Source: an uncultured Craurococcus sp.
GTDB lineage: Bacteria > Pseudomonadota > Alphaproteobacteria > Acetobacterales > Acetobacteraceae
Direction of reading: 5' to 3'
Assembly: GCA_902805545.1 (NCBI GenBank)
Contig: CADCTD010000007.1
Coordinates: 17,021 to 81,020, forward strand
Length of the DNA: 64,000 bases
In this document: positions 28,457 to 36,711 of the stretch, one piece after another
Layout: each line of letters begins with the position of its first letter
How positions within the stretch are numbered: position 1 is the first letter of the stretch
Made by a program: the position numbers and the translations under genes
The notes under the pieces: generated by a model
Database searches by the model: none
What the model was told of the DNA's origin: nothing
Seen by the model: only the letters and a program-made list of their open reading frames with translations

Positions 28457-29365
28457 TCAGCGCCGCGGCCGGACTTCCAGCACGGCGCGGGCGATGAGGT
28501 CGTCGGCGGCGGGGCGCATCGCCTCCGGGTGCGGCCGGGCCGGGCCGCGCGGGCGGCGCGACCAAACCGTCGCCTCCGGCACCTCCACCTGGAAGCCGGC
28601 GCGGCGGAAGCGCCCGACCATCGCCGAGAGGCCGAGCCGGTTCACATAGATCCCTGCCCGCCCGACCAGCGGGCTCGCCCAGAAGCCATCGCTGAACCGC
28701 AGATGCTGCAGCCCGCCGCCGAGGTGGTCCTGGAAGTCGATCCGGTGCAGGCCGATGCCGTCCGGCGCCGTCACCCGGCGGAGCTGGGCGAGCAGCGGCC
28801 CTATCTCATCGCGCCGCACATGCTCGAGCACCGCCTCGCTCACGACGAGGTCGATGGCCCCGTCCGGAATGGCGCCGAGCGCCGAGGGGCCGCCATGCAG
28901 CAGCGTCGCATGGCAACGTTGCAGCACTGCCGCGCGGTCGGTGCAGCCGGCGAGGTCCGGCACGGGCACGCCCTGGCTGCGGGCAAGGGCGGCGACCTGC
29001 TGATAGGCGGCCGCCTCGGCCGGGGCGCTGTCGGCCGAGTCAATGAACCAGATGTGTTCCAGCCCGAGCCCGGCCAGCACCGGCGCACGCAGCACCATCC
29101 GCCCGGGCCCGACCTCGAGGATGGTCCGCGGGCGGCGCCCCATCAGCCGCGTCGCATCGCCGATCCAGGCCGGCGGCGCGCCGAGCAGCTTCGCCGGGTC
29201 GCGCGCGTCATAGGAGGGGCGCGCGAAGCCGAGCGCCCGGGCGCGGGCGCCATGCACCCCGACCGCGGCGAGGCCGAGCTTCACCCCGAGCTTGATCCAC
29301 CACGGCACCGGCGCCCCGCGCGAGAGGCCGTGCGGCGCTGGCAGCACGCGCCGGGGCTTGGCCAT
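28457..29365 (-). CDS. class I SAM-dependent methyltransferase
   Basis: A 302-residue protein with a Rossmann-type methyltransferase core. Motif I is TILEVGPGRMVLRAP around residues 85-100, and the acidic strand end is IWFIDSAD. The catalytic-region strand is IDLVVSEAVLEHVRRDE near 180, followed by GGGLQHLRFSDGFWASP as seen in methyltransferases that act on sugars or lipids. The N-terminal ~70 residues are basic with a short hydrophobic segment (LGVKLGLAAVGVHG). Substrate unknown. The ATG at 29365 has GGAGG only two bases away; a GTG at 29392 is an alternative start with no ribosome site. Confidence 0.8.
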   Translation of the reverse strand: MAKPRRVLPAPHGLSRGAPVPWWIKLGVKLGLAAVGVHGARARALGFARPSYDARDPAKLLGAPPAWIGDATRLMGRRPRTILEVGPGRMVLRAPVLAGLGLEHIWFIDSADSAPAEAAAYQQVAALARSQGVPVPDLAGCTDRAAVLQRCHATLLHGGPSALGAIPDGAIDLVVSEAVLEHVRRDEIGPLLAQLRRVTAPDGIGLHRIDFQDHLGGGLQHLRFSDGFWASPLVGRAGIYVNRLGLSAMVGRFRRAGFQVEVPEATVWSRRPRGPARPHPEAMRPAADDLIARAVLEVRPRR

Positions 29366-29480
29366 GTCCTCCGTCTGATGTTCGGTCGCCACGTTGTTGA
29401 CCCGATGCTGTCACAGGCTTAGCCCGATAGGGATAGCGCAGAGCGGTGGGGCTTGCCCACCTCAACCGCAGGAGACCGAT

Positions 29481-30659
29481 GTGAATCCCATCGAGCAGAT
29501 CCGCCAATACCAGGATGAACTCACCGCCTGGCGCCGGGATTTCCATGCCCATCCGGAAACCGGCTTCGAGGAGGTGCGGACCAGCGCCCTGGTGGCCAAG
29601 CGGCTCGCATCCTGGGGGATCGAGGTGCATCGCGGCATCGGCCGCACCGGCCTCGTCGGCGTGCTGCGGGCAGGCAACGGCGACCGGGCGGTCGGGCTGC
29701 GCGCCGACATGGACGCGCTCGACATGCCGGAGGCGAACGGCTTCGCCCATCGCTCGACCGTCCCCGGCAAGATGCATGGCTGCGGCCATGACGGGCACAC
29801 CACCATGCTGCTCGGCGCCGCCCGCTACCTCGCCGAGACGCGCAACTTCAACGGGACCGTCCACTTCATCTTCCAGCCGGCCGAGGAGGGCCAGGGCGGC
29901 GCCCGGGCGATGGTGGAGGAGGGCCTGTTCCGCCGCTTCCCCTGCAACGCCATCTATGGCCTCCACAACCGGCCGGGCATGCCGGTCGGGCAATACGGCA
30001 TCCGCGCCGGCGCGATGATGGCGGGCTGCGCCTTCTTCGATCTGGTGATCCAAGGCAAGGGCGGGCATGGCGCCCGGCCGGAGAGCACGGTCGACCCGGT
30101 GGTCTGCGGCGCCGCCATCGTCTCCGCCTACCAGTCGATCATCGGCCGCAACGTGGCGCCGAACGATACCGGCGTCGTCAGCGTGACGGGCTTCAGCGCC
30201 GGCACCGCCTACAACGTCATCCCCGACCAGGTCTCGCTGCGCGGCACCGTCCGCGCCTTCCGGGCCGAGACCATGGCACTGATCGAGCGGCGGATGCAGG
30301 CGCTCGCCACCAGCATCGCCGAAGGATTCGGGGCCGAGGCGCGGCTCGACTTCCGCGAGGTGGCGGCGCCGGTGGTGAACGGCGTGACGCAGACGGCGAT
30401 GATCGCTGATGCCGCGGCCGCCATGGTCGGCGAGGCGGCGGTCGACCGCAACCGCATCCCAGCCATGGGCTCGGAGGACTTCGCCTACATGATGGCCGAG
30501 GTGCCGGGCGCCTATATCCTCGTCGGCAATGGCGAGGGCGAGGCGGGCGGCTGCGAGGTGCACAACCCGCATTACGACTTCAACGACGCCGCAATCCCCT
30601 ATGGCGCGGGCATCCTGGCCGCGGTGGTGGAGCGGGAGCTCGCTCCGATGAAAGGCTAG
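29481..30659 (+). CDS. M20 family amidohydrolase (hippurate hydrolase-like)
   Basis: A 392-residue metal-dependent amidohydrolase of the M20D group, cleaving N-acyl amino acids. It has the signature WRRDFHAHPETGFEE at residues 17-31, LRADMDALDMPE, the metal motif MHGCGHDGHTTMLLGAA near 100, the general-base region FIFQPAEEGQGGARAMVEEG, and AMGSEDFAYM near the C-terminus. No signal peptide, so cytoplasmic. The start is GTG at 29481 after CAGGAGAC. The exact substrate is open: hippurate, IAA-conjugates and N-acetyl amino acids are all known for the family. Confidence 0.92.
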   Translation: MNPIEQIRQYQDELTAWRRDFHAHPETGFEEVRTSALVAKRLASWGIEVHRGIGRTGLVGVLRAGNGDRAVGLRADMDALDMPEANGFAHRSTVPGKMHGCGHDGHTTMLLGAARYLAETRNFNGTVHFIFQPAEEGQGGARAMVEEGLFRRFPCNAIYGLHNRPGMPVGQYGIRAGAMMAGCAFFDLVIQGKGGHGARPESTVDPVVCGAAIVSAYQSIIGRNVAPNDTGVVSVTGFSAGTAYNVIPDQVSLRGTVRAFRAETMALIERRMQALATSIAEGFGAEARLDFREVAAPVVNGVTQTAMIADAAAAMVGEAAVDRNRIPAMGSEDFAYMMAEVPGAYILVGNGEGEAGGCEVHNPHYDFNDAAIPYGAGILAAVVERELAPMKG

Positions 30660-30739
30660 GCGAGCGCAACGGAACCGGCGCCGCGGCGTTCGCCAGGGGC
30701 GGGCCGATCGAGGCCCGAGGATCACGGAACCGAGGCCGG

Positions 30740-32650
30740 ATGCCCGAACCACGACCAGCCCCAGCGCCCACCCGCGGCCTGAGCGCGGCAGCCACGCCCG
30801 CCTCCGGCCTCCAGATGCTCCAGGGCGCCCTGCTGGTCATCGCGGTGCTCTATTTCGGCCAGGACCTGCTGGTGCCCCTGGTGCTCTCCGTGCTGCTCGC
30901 CTTCGTGCTGGCGCCGGTGGTGCGGCTGCTGCGGCGGGTGCTCCTGCCGCGCTCGGCGGCCGTGGTGGTCAGCGTGCTGCTGGCCTGCACCCTGATCTTC
31001 GGCATCGGCGGGCTGATGGGGCGGCAGGCGACCCTGCTTGCCGAGAACATCCCGACCTATCAGGCGACCATCCGCCAGAAGCTCTCCGGCCTTCAGGGCG
31101 CGAGCAGCTGGATCGACCGGGTGAGCGGCGCCGTCCAGGCGGTCGGCCATGGCATGGGCGGGACAACCGAGCCGCCCACCGCCCGCACCGCTCCGGAGAG
31201 CGATGCCCGCCCGCCCATGCCGGTCGAGATCCGCACGCCGGACCCGACGCCGGTCGACATGCTCCGCCGCGTCGCGGAACCGCTGCTCGGGCCGCTGGCG
31301 ACGGCCGGCATCGTCGTCATCCTCGTGATCTTCATCCTGCTCTACCGGGAGGACCTGCGCGACCGGCTGATCCGCCTCGCCGGGGCGCGCGACCTGCATC
31401 GCACCATGGCCGCGATGGACGATGCGGCCTATCGCCTCTCCCGCTTCTTCCTGGCGCAGACCGGGATGAATGCCGTCTTCGGCCTCTTCATCGCAGCAGC
31501 GCTCTGGATCATCGGCATCCCCAACCCGCTGCTCTGGGGCTTCGTCGCCGGGCTGATGCGCTTCGTGCCCTTCATCGGCGTCTTCATCACGGTGAGCGGG
31601 CCCATCCTGCTGGCGCTGGCCGTCGATCCGGGCTGGGCGACGCTGATCTGGGTGCTGGTGCTGTTCGGCATCTCCGAGACGCTGATGGGCCAGGTGGTCG
31701 AGCCGATGGTCTTCGGCCATTCCACGGGCCTCTCGCCGATCGCCGTCATCGCCGCGGCGACCTTCTGGACCTGGCTCTGGGGGCCGGTCGGGCTGCTGCT
31801 GGCCGTGCCGCTGACGGTCTGCCTCGTCGTGCTCGGGCGGCATGTGGACCGGCTGGAATTCCTCGAGGTGATACTCGGCGACCGGCCGCCGCTCGACCCG
31901 GAGGAGACCTTCTACCAACGGGCCCTGGCCGGCGACGCCAATGCCCTGGCCGAACAGGCGGAGCGTTGCCTGACGGAAAGGCCGCTCGCCGAGTATCTGG
32001 ACGCCGTGGCGCTCCCGGCGCTGCGCCTTGCCCAGGCGGATGCGGTGCATGGCGCGCTGCGGCCCGAGCGGCGCGAGGCCCTGCTGCGCAGCGTCGAGCT
32101 GCTGATCGAGGATCTGGAGGAGGAGGAGGACCCGCCGCCGCCCGAGGGCGAGGCGCCGCCGGAGGCCATCCCGGCGGCCTGGCATGTGCCGGGCGCGGTG
32201 CTCTGCCTGCCCGGGCGCGGGCCCTTCGATGCGCTGGCCGCCAACATGCTCGGCCAGGTGCTGGCGCGGCGCGGCTTCGGCGTGCAGGTCGGGGGCGTGA
32301 GCGCCGTGCCGGGGGCGCCGCCGCGGCTCATCTGCCTCTGCCTGCTCGAGGGCGGCAGCAGCAGCGCGACCGCCCGCTACCTGCTGCGCCGGGCCCGGCG
32401 TCGGCTGCCGGGCGTGCCGGCCATCGCCCTCGCCTGGTCGCCGGGCGGGACGGAGGAGAGCGAGGGCGTGCTCGCCAGGGCGCTGCGGGCGGAGGGCGAG
32501 TCGGCGCCGCTGCAGCTGGCGATGAGCCTGACCGAGGCGTTGGACCTCGCGGTGGAGGCGAGCGGCACGGCATCGCCGCCGGTGCTCACCGCGCCGGCGC
32601 CCCGGCCGGAGGCGCCGCCGCCGCTCGGCGTGGCACCAGCCCAGGCCTGA
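30740..32650 (+). CDS. AI-2E family permease with a fused C-terminal Rossmann-like domain
   Basis: A 636-residue protein, nearly twice the usual family length. Residues ~30-360 are the membrane domain with the usual double N-terminal helix, a soluble loop carrying a Pro/Arg-rich insert (TEPPTARTAPESDARPPMP), and the C-terminal bundle with GLMRFVPFIGVFITV. The cytoplasmic extension (~365-636) is acidic around 450 (DLEEEEDPPPP). It then shows an alternating strand-helix region (VLCLPGRGPFDALAANMLGQ, RLICLCLLEGG, ARYLLRRARRRLPGVPAIAL) reminiscent of B12-binding-type folds but without a DxHxxG motif. Role unknown. Unrelated in sequence detail to the permease at 5357. Confidence 0.85.
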   Translation: MPEPRPAPAPTRGLSAAATPASGLQMLQGALLVIAVLYFGQDLLVPLVLSVLLAFVLAPVVRLLRRVLLPRSAAVVVSVLLACTLIFGIGGLMGRQATLLAENIPTYQATIRQKLSGLQGASSWIDRVSGAVQAVGHGMGGTTEPPTARTAPESDARPPMPVEIRTPDPTPVDMLRRVAEPLLGPLATAGIVVILVIFILLYREDLRDRLIRLAGARDLHRTMAAMDDAAYRLSRFFLAQTGMNAVFGLFIAAALWIIGIPNPLLWGFVAGLMRFVPFIGVFITVSGPILLALAVDPGWATLIWVLVLFGISETLMGQVVEPMVFGHSTGLSPIAVIAAATFWTWLWGPVGLLLAVPLTVCLVVLGRHVDRLEFLEVILGDRPPLDPEETFYQRALAGDANALAEQAERCLTERPLAEYLDAVALPALRLAQADAVHGALRPERREALLRSVELLIEDLEEEEDPPPPEGEAPPEAIPAAWHVPGAVLCLPGRGPFDALAANMLGQVLARRGFGVQVGGVSAVPGAPPRLICLCLLEGGSSSATARYLLRRARRRLPGVPAIALAWSPGGTEESEGVLARALRAEGESAPLQLAMSLTEALDLAVEASGTASPPVLTAPAPRPEAPPPLGVAPAQA

Positions 32651-32654
32651 GCCC

Positions 32655-33611
32655 TCACACCACGCTGTTGCGGCCCATCTCCAGGAATTTCTCCCGGCGC
32701 CGGGCACGCAGCGTGGCGCCGTCAAGGGCCAGCAGCGGCTCCAGGCTCTCCCAGACCTTGTCGCCGACGGCGGCGAGCGCCGCCCCCGTGTCGCGATGGG
32801 CGCCGCCCATCGGCTCCGGCACCACGGCATCGACCAGGTTGAGGCGGCGGAGATCCTCCGCGGTGAGTTTCAGCGCCTCGGCCGCGGTCGAGGCCTGCGC
32901 CGCGTCGCGCCAGAGGATGCTGGCGCAGCCCTCGGGGCTGATCACCGAATAGATCGAGTGCTCCAGCATCAGGATGCGGTCGGCGGCGGCCAGCGCGATG
33001 GCGCCGCCCGAGCCGCCCTCGCCGATAATGGTGGCGACGAAGGGCACCGGCGCCTCGAGTCCCGCCTCGATGGAGCGGGCGATGGCCTCCGCCTGGCCCC
33101 GCGCCTCGGCCTCGATGCCGGGGAAGGCGCCGGCGGTGTCGACGAAGGACAGGATCGGCAGGCCGAAGCGGCCGGCCAGCTCGATGATCCGCCGCGCCTT
33201 GCGGTAGCCCTCCGGCCGGGCCATGCCGAAATTGTGGAGGACGCGGCTCTCGGTATCGCTGCCCTTCTCCGTCCCCAGCACGGCGACGGCGCGGCCGCGG
33301 AAACGCCCGAGCCCGCCGACCACCGCCGCATCGTCGGCGAAGGCGCGGTCGCCGGCGAGCGGCGTCCACTCCTCGATATGGGCGCGGATGTAGTCGAGGC
33401 ATTTCGGCCGGTCGGGGTGGCGGGCGACCAGGGTCTTCTGCCAGGGCGAGAGCTTGGCATAGGTGGTCTTCAGCAGGGCCTGCGCCTTGTCGCGCATGCG
33501 CGCGACCTCCTCGGCGACATCGATCCCGCCGGCATCGGAGGTCCGACGCAGCTCCTCGATCTTGCCTTCCAGCTCGGCGATCGGCTTCTCGAAATCCAGG
33601 AAGTGGCGCAT
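32655..33611 (-). CDS. accA: acetyl-CoA carboxylase carboxyltransferase subunit alpha
   Basis: A 318-residue carboxyltransferase subunit that, with AccD, moves carboxyl from biotin to acetyl-CoA for fatty acid synthesis. It begins HFLDFEKPIAELEGKIEELR, has TPLAGDRAFADDAAVVGG and FGMARPEGYRKARRI, the core FVDTAGAFPGIEAEARGQ and the oxyanion region IGEGGSGGAIALAAADRIL. Full length. It converges with the permease gene with four bases between stops and follows xerD at a 12-base spacing on the same strand, so xerD-accA may be co-transcribed. Confidence 0.97.
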   Translation of the reverse strand: MRHFLDFEKPIAELEGKIEELRRTSDAGGIDVAEEVARMRDKAQALLKTTYAKLSPWQKTLVARHPDRPKCLDYIRAHIEEWTPLAGDRAFADDAAVVGGLGRFRGRAVAVLGTEKGSDTESRVLHNFGMARPEGYRKARRIIELAGRFGLPILSFVDTAGAFPGIEAEARGQAEAIARSIEAGLEAPVPFVATIIGEGGSGGAIALAAADRILMLEHSIYSVISPEGCASILWRDAAQASTAAEALKLTAEDLRRLNLVDAVVPEPMGGAHRDTGAALAAVGDKVWESLEPLLALDGATLRARRREKFLEMGRNSVV

Positions 33612-33622
33612 GGCGGGCGGGG

Positions 33623-34564
33623 TTAGCCGAAAAGCTGCGAGGGCGGAAGCGGGGGCGGCGGGTCGGCCTCCGCCAGCGGGTGATGCGCCTCGACCAGGGC
33701 CCGCAGCCGCTCCTCCATCACCTTGGTGTAGACCTGGGTGGTGGCGATGTCGGCATGGCCGAGCAGGATCTGCAGGCTGCGGAGGTCGGCGCCGCGGGCC
33801 AGCAGGTGGCTGGCGAAGGAGTGCCGCAGGACATGCGGCGAGACGCGCTCCGGGGCGAGGCCGGCCGCCATCGCCGCCTCCTTCAGCAGCAGGCCGAGGC
33901 CCTGGCGCGTCATGTGCCCGGCCGCGCCGCGGGAGGGGAAGAGCCAGCGGCGGCGGCGGTCGCCGGGGGGTGCCTCCTCCACGCCGGCGCGGGCCTCGGC
34001 GGCGGCTTCCCGGGCGCGGGCGGAGATGGGCACCAGCCGCTCCCGCCCGCCCTTGCCGCGCAGTGCGATCATCGGCTGGTCGGCCCGCAGCGCCGAGGCG
34101 GGGAGCGTGACCAGCTCCGTCGCCCGCAGCCCGGCGCCGTAAAGCAGCTCGATCGCGGCGACGGCCAGCGGCCCGCGGCCCTTCGGCAGGCTGGCGGCGC
34201 CGGCAAGCAGGGCGGCGACCTCCTCCTCGGCCAGCGGCCGGGGCAGGGGCGGGGTCGGGCGGGGGCCGTCCAGCAGCTCGGTCGGGTCGTCGGGGCGGAT
34301 GCCCTCGCGGGCCAGGAATCGGTAGAACTGGCGCAGCGCCGACAGCCGCCGCGCCGCCGTCCGCGGCTTCAGCCCGAGATCGGCCAGCGAGCGGAGATAG
34401 TCGCTGAGCGGCTCCGGCCCGGCGGCCTCCGGCGCCAGGCCGTGCCGGGCGCAGAAGGCGGCGAAATCCTCGAGATCGGTCGCATAGGCGGCGAGGGTGT
34501 TGCGGGCGGCGCCGCGCTCGGCTGCCAGCATCTCGAGGAAGGCCTCGCGGAGGGCACCGGCCAA
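33623..34564 (-). CDS. xerD: tyrosine recombinase XerD
   Basis: A 313-residue site-specific recombinase that resolves chromosome dimers at dif with XerC. The N-terminal SAM-like domain reads FLEMLAAERGAARNTLAAYATDLEDF. The catalytic residues are visible: Arg in GAGLRATELVTL, Lys in LRGKGGRERLVPI, HVLRHSFASHLL with His and Arg, His in LLGHADIATTQVYTK, and the tyrosine nucleophile in VYTK. The likely start is TTG at 34564, because the family N-terminus begins there and no ATG or GTG is available before residue 12. It is a core cell-division gene; no phage genes surround it. No dif site was recognised. Confidence 0.93.
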   Translation of the reverse strand: MAGALREAFLEMLAAERGAARNTLAAYATDLEDFAAFCARHGLAPEAAGPEPLSDYLRSLADLGLKPRTAARRLSALRQFYRFLAREGIRPDDPTELLDGPRPTPPLPRPLAEEEVAALLAGAASLPKGRGPLAVAAIELLYGAGLRATELVTLPASALRADQPMIALRGKGGRERLVPISARAREAAAEARAGVEEAPPGDRRRRWLFPSRGAAGHMTRQGLGLLLKEAAMAAGLAPERVSPHVLRHSFASHLLARGADLRSLQILLGHADIATTQVYTKVMEERLRALVEAHHPLAEADPPPPLPPSQLFG

Positions 34565-34568
34565 GGGG

Positions 34569-34715
34569 TCAGCGGGTCTGGAAGCGGTCGTTCGGCAGCG
34601 TGCGCTCAACCGCGGTCGGGGTGGCGGCCGGCGGGAAGGCGCCCAGCGCCAGCAGCCCTGCCGCCACCAAGGCAAGCAGGATCACGGCCAGCAGCAGGAT
34701 GGGGCGGCGGAACAT
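34569..34715 (-). CDS. 48-residue single-pass membrane protein
   Basis: A small protein with one strong membrane helix (PILLLAVILLALVAAGLLALG) following a basic start (MFRR), then a short Pro-rich tail ending VERTLPNDRFQTR. The positive-inside rule places the tail in the periplasm. The ATG at 34715 has GGAG eleven bases upstream; the xerD start lies four bases after the TGA, so the two are probably coupled. From memory, similar short proteins ending in an LPNDRF-like tail occur next to xerD in related Acetobacteraceae, which supports it as real. Function unknown. Confidence 0.65.
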   Translation of the reverse strand: MFRRPILLLAVILLALVAAGLLALGAFPPAATPTAVERTLPNDRFQTR

Positions 34716-34729
34716 GGGCGGCTGAGCTC

Positions 34730-34809
34730 CTAGAGCAGGATCGCCGGAGGCTGGAACGGCCATAGGCGTGAATCATGCGGCACGACGAAAATCCAGAGCA
34801 TGATCGCCG
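34730..34809. repeat. palindromic intergenic repeat, copy A
   Basis: A 58-bp unit (34730-34787) between the small membrane gene and aroKB aligns without gaps to 60199-60256, with 45 of 58 positions identical by my count; both begin CTAG and share GATCGCCG, AACGGCC and ATCATGCGGC. ATCATGC at 34772-34778 is inverted as GCATGAT at 34798-34804. GCATGATCGCCG at 34798-34809 is identical to the start of copy B. It resembles palindromic elements scattered between genes in other Alphaproteobacteria. Confidence 0.7.
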
Positions 34810-34906
34810 CTCAGCGAGCGGCAGGCATGCTTTGGGAAGATACTGGCTCCTGTAACGAACCAGGCCCCATCGCATCGGGGCCGCGGTGTGCTAGCCTCTT
34901 GGCATC

Positions 34907-36649
34907 GTGTCGCGCAACACCGCCAACGCCATCGTTCCACAGGGCGCAGTCCAGGCCCGGGATGCTGCCATCTGGACCGGCCCTTCCGGGCCCGGGCTTC
35001 TGCCTGCACGGCGGCCGGAGCGCAGCATCGTGCTGGTCGGCATGCCGGGGGCGGGGAAGACCTCCATCGGCCGGCGCCTGGCGCTGCGACTCGGCCTGCC
35101 CTTCCTCGATGCCGATGCGGAGATCGAGGCGGCCGCCGGCCTGCCCATCACCGACATTTTCGCCCGCTACGGCGAGGCGCATTTCCGCGACGGCGAGCGC
35201 CGGGTGATCGCCCGGCTGCTGGCCGGCCCGCCGCTGGTGCTGGCGACCGGCGGCGGCGCCTTCGTCGATGCGCGGACGCGGGATGCCATCCGCGCCTCCG
35301 GGGCCGTCTCGGTCTGGCTGCACTGCCGCATGGCGACGCTGCTGAGGCGCGTCGCCGGGCGGGAGCACCGGCCGATGTTCGTCAATGCCGATCCGGCCGA
35401 GGTGCTGGAGCGGCTGATGGTGGCGCGCCACCCCTTCTATGCCGAGGCCGATATCGTGATCGCCTGTTCCGACGAGAGCCCCGAGGTCACCACCCGCCGG
35501 GTGCAGCAGGCGCTGGAGGGCTGGCAGCCCCCGGCCCGGCTCGCGGTCCCGCTCGGCGAGCGGGGCTATGACATCCTGGTCGGCGAGGGGCTGCTGGCGC
35601 GGGCGGGCGCGCTGCTCGCCCCGGTGCTGCCGGCCCGGCGGGTGGTGGTGGTGACGGACGAGGTGGTCGGGCCGCTCCACCTGCCGACGCTGCGGGCCGG
35701 CCTCGCCGAGACCGGCACCGCCATCCTTGCCGAGATCACCGTCCCGGCCGGCGAGGCGAGCAAGAGCTTCGCCCAGGTGCAGCACCTGCTGGAGCGGATG
35801 CTGGGCGCGGGTGCGGACCGGCGGACGGCGGTGCTGGCGCTCGGTGGCGGGGTCGTCGGCGACCTGGCCGGCTTCGCCGCCGCGATCGCGCTGCGCGGCC
35901 TGCCCTTCGTCCAGCTGCCGACGACGCTGCTCGCCCAGGTCGACAGCTCGGTCGGCGGCAAGACCGGGGTGAACCTGGCGCTCGGCAAGAACCTGGTCGG
36001 CGCTTTCCACCAGCCGCGGCTGGTGCTGGCCGATACCGGCACGCTCGGCACCCTGCCGGGGCGGGAGCTGCGCGCGGGCTACGCCGAGGTGGCGAAGCAC
36101 GGCCTGCTCTCCGGCGAGCGGCTCTGGCGCTGGTGCGAGGCGCATGGGCCCGCCCTGGTCGAGGGCGACCGGGAGGCGCTGGTGACGGCCGTGCTCGAGA
36201 GCTGCCGGCTGAAATCCTCCGTCGTCGCCGGCGACGAGCGGGAGGAGACGGAGGAGGGCGGCCGGGCGCTGCTCAATCTCGGCCATACCTTCGGCCATGC
36301 GCTGGAGGCGGAGTGCGGCTATGGCGGGATGCTGCTGCATGGCGAGGCGGTGGGGGTCGGGCTCGGCCTCGCGGCCAGCCTCTCGGCGCGCCTTGGCCAT
36401 TGCAGCCAGGAGCTGCCGGGGCGGGTGATCGCCCATCTCCAGGCCTGCGGCATGCCGGCGCGGATCGGCGACCTGCCGCGGTCCTTCTCGGCTGCGGCGC
36501 TGCTCGGGCGGATGCGGAAGGACAAGAAGGCCCGCGACGGGGCGCTGCGCTTCGTGCTGCTGCGCGGCCCGGGCGAGGCCTTCACCACCGGCGACGTGCC
36601 GCCCGAGACGGTCGAGCGCCTGCTGCTCGACGAGGGCTGCGAGGGCTAG
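34907..36649 (+). CDS. aroKB: bifunctional shikimate kinase / 3-dehydroquinate synthase fusion
   Basis: A 580-residue fusion of two shikimate-pathway enzymes. Residues ~38-205 are shikimate kinase, with P-loop GMPGAGKTS at 45-53, DADAEIEAAAG for shikimate/Mg binding, FRDGERRVI and LATGGGAF. Residues ~213-580 are 3-dehydroquinate synthase, with LALGGGVVGDLAGFAAAI, the NAD/metal region LPTTLLAQVDSSVGGKTGVN, AEVAKHGLL and metal-ligand histidines in LNLGHTFGHALE and LLHGEAVGVG. The join near residue 205-213 is a short Pro/Ala linker, and the frame is uninterrupted. aroK and aroB are neighbours in many bacteria; here the genes are joined. The start is GTG at 34907 and the first ~35 residues are non-conserved. 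Confidence 0.95.
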   Translation: MSRNTANAIVPQGAVQARDAAIWTGPSGPGLLPARRPERSIVLVGMPGAGKTSIGRRLALRLGLPFLDADAEIEAAAGLPITDIFARYGEAHFRDGERRVIARLLAGPPLVLATGGGAFVDARTRDAIRASGAVSVWLHCRMATLLRRVAGREHRPMFVNADPAEVLERLMVARHPFYAEADIVIACSDESPEVTTRRVQQALEGWQPPARLAVPLGERGYDILVGEGLLARAGALLAPVLPARRVVVVTDEVVGPLHLPTLRAGLAETGTAILAEITVPAGEASKSFAQVQHLLERMLGAGADRRTAVLALGGGVVGDLAGFAAAIALRGLPFVQLPTTLLAQVDSSVGGKTGVNLALGKNLVGAFHQPRLVLADTGTLGTLPGRELRAGYAEVAKHGLLSGERLWRWCEAHGPALVEGDREALVTAVLESCRLKSSVVAGDEREETEEGGRALLNLGHTFGHALEAECGYGGMLLHGEAVGVGLGLAASLSARLGHCSQELPGRVIAHLQACGMPARIGDLPRSFSAAALLGRMRKDKKARDGALRFVLLRGPGEAFTTGDVPPETVERLLLDEGCEG

Positions 36650-36711
36650 GGCGGGTTGTTCGGTCGGGACAATCACTCCGATCGGGCAATTCCACCTGAC
36701 CGGAGTTTGCC

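Noticed and set aside
33623..34564. XerD as a sign of an integrated element
   Set aside because: The sequence is a standard chromosomal XerD beside accA and aroKB, with no phage, transposase or attachment-site repeats nearby.
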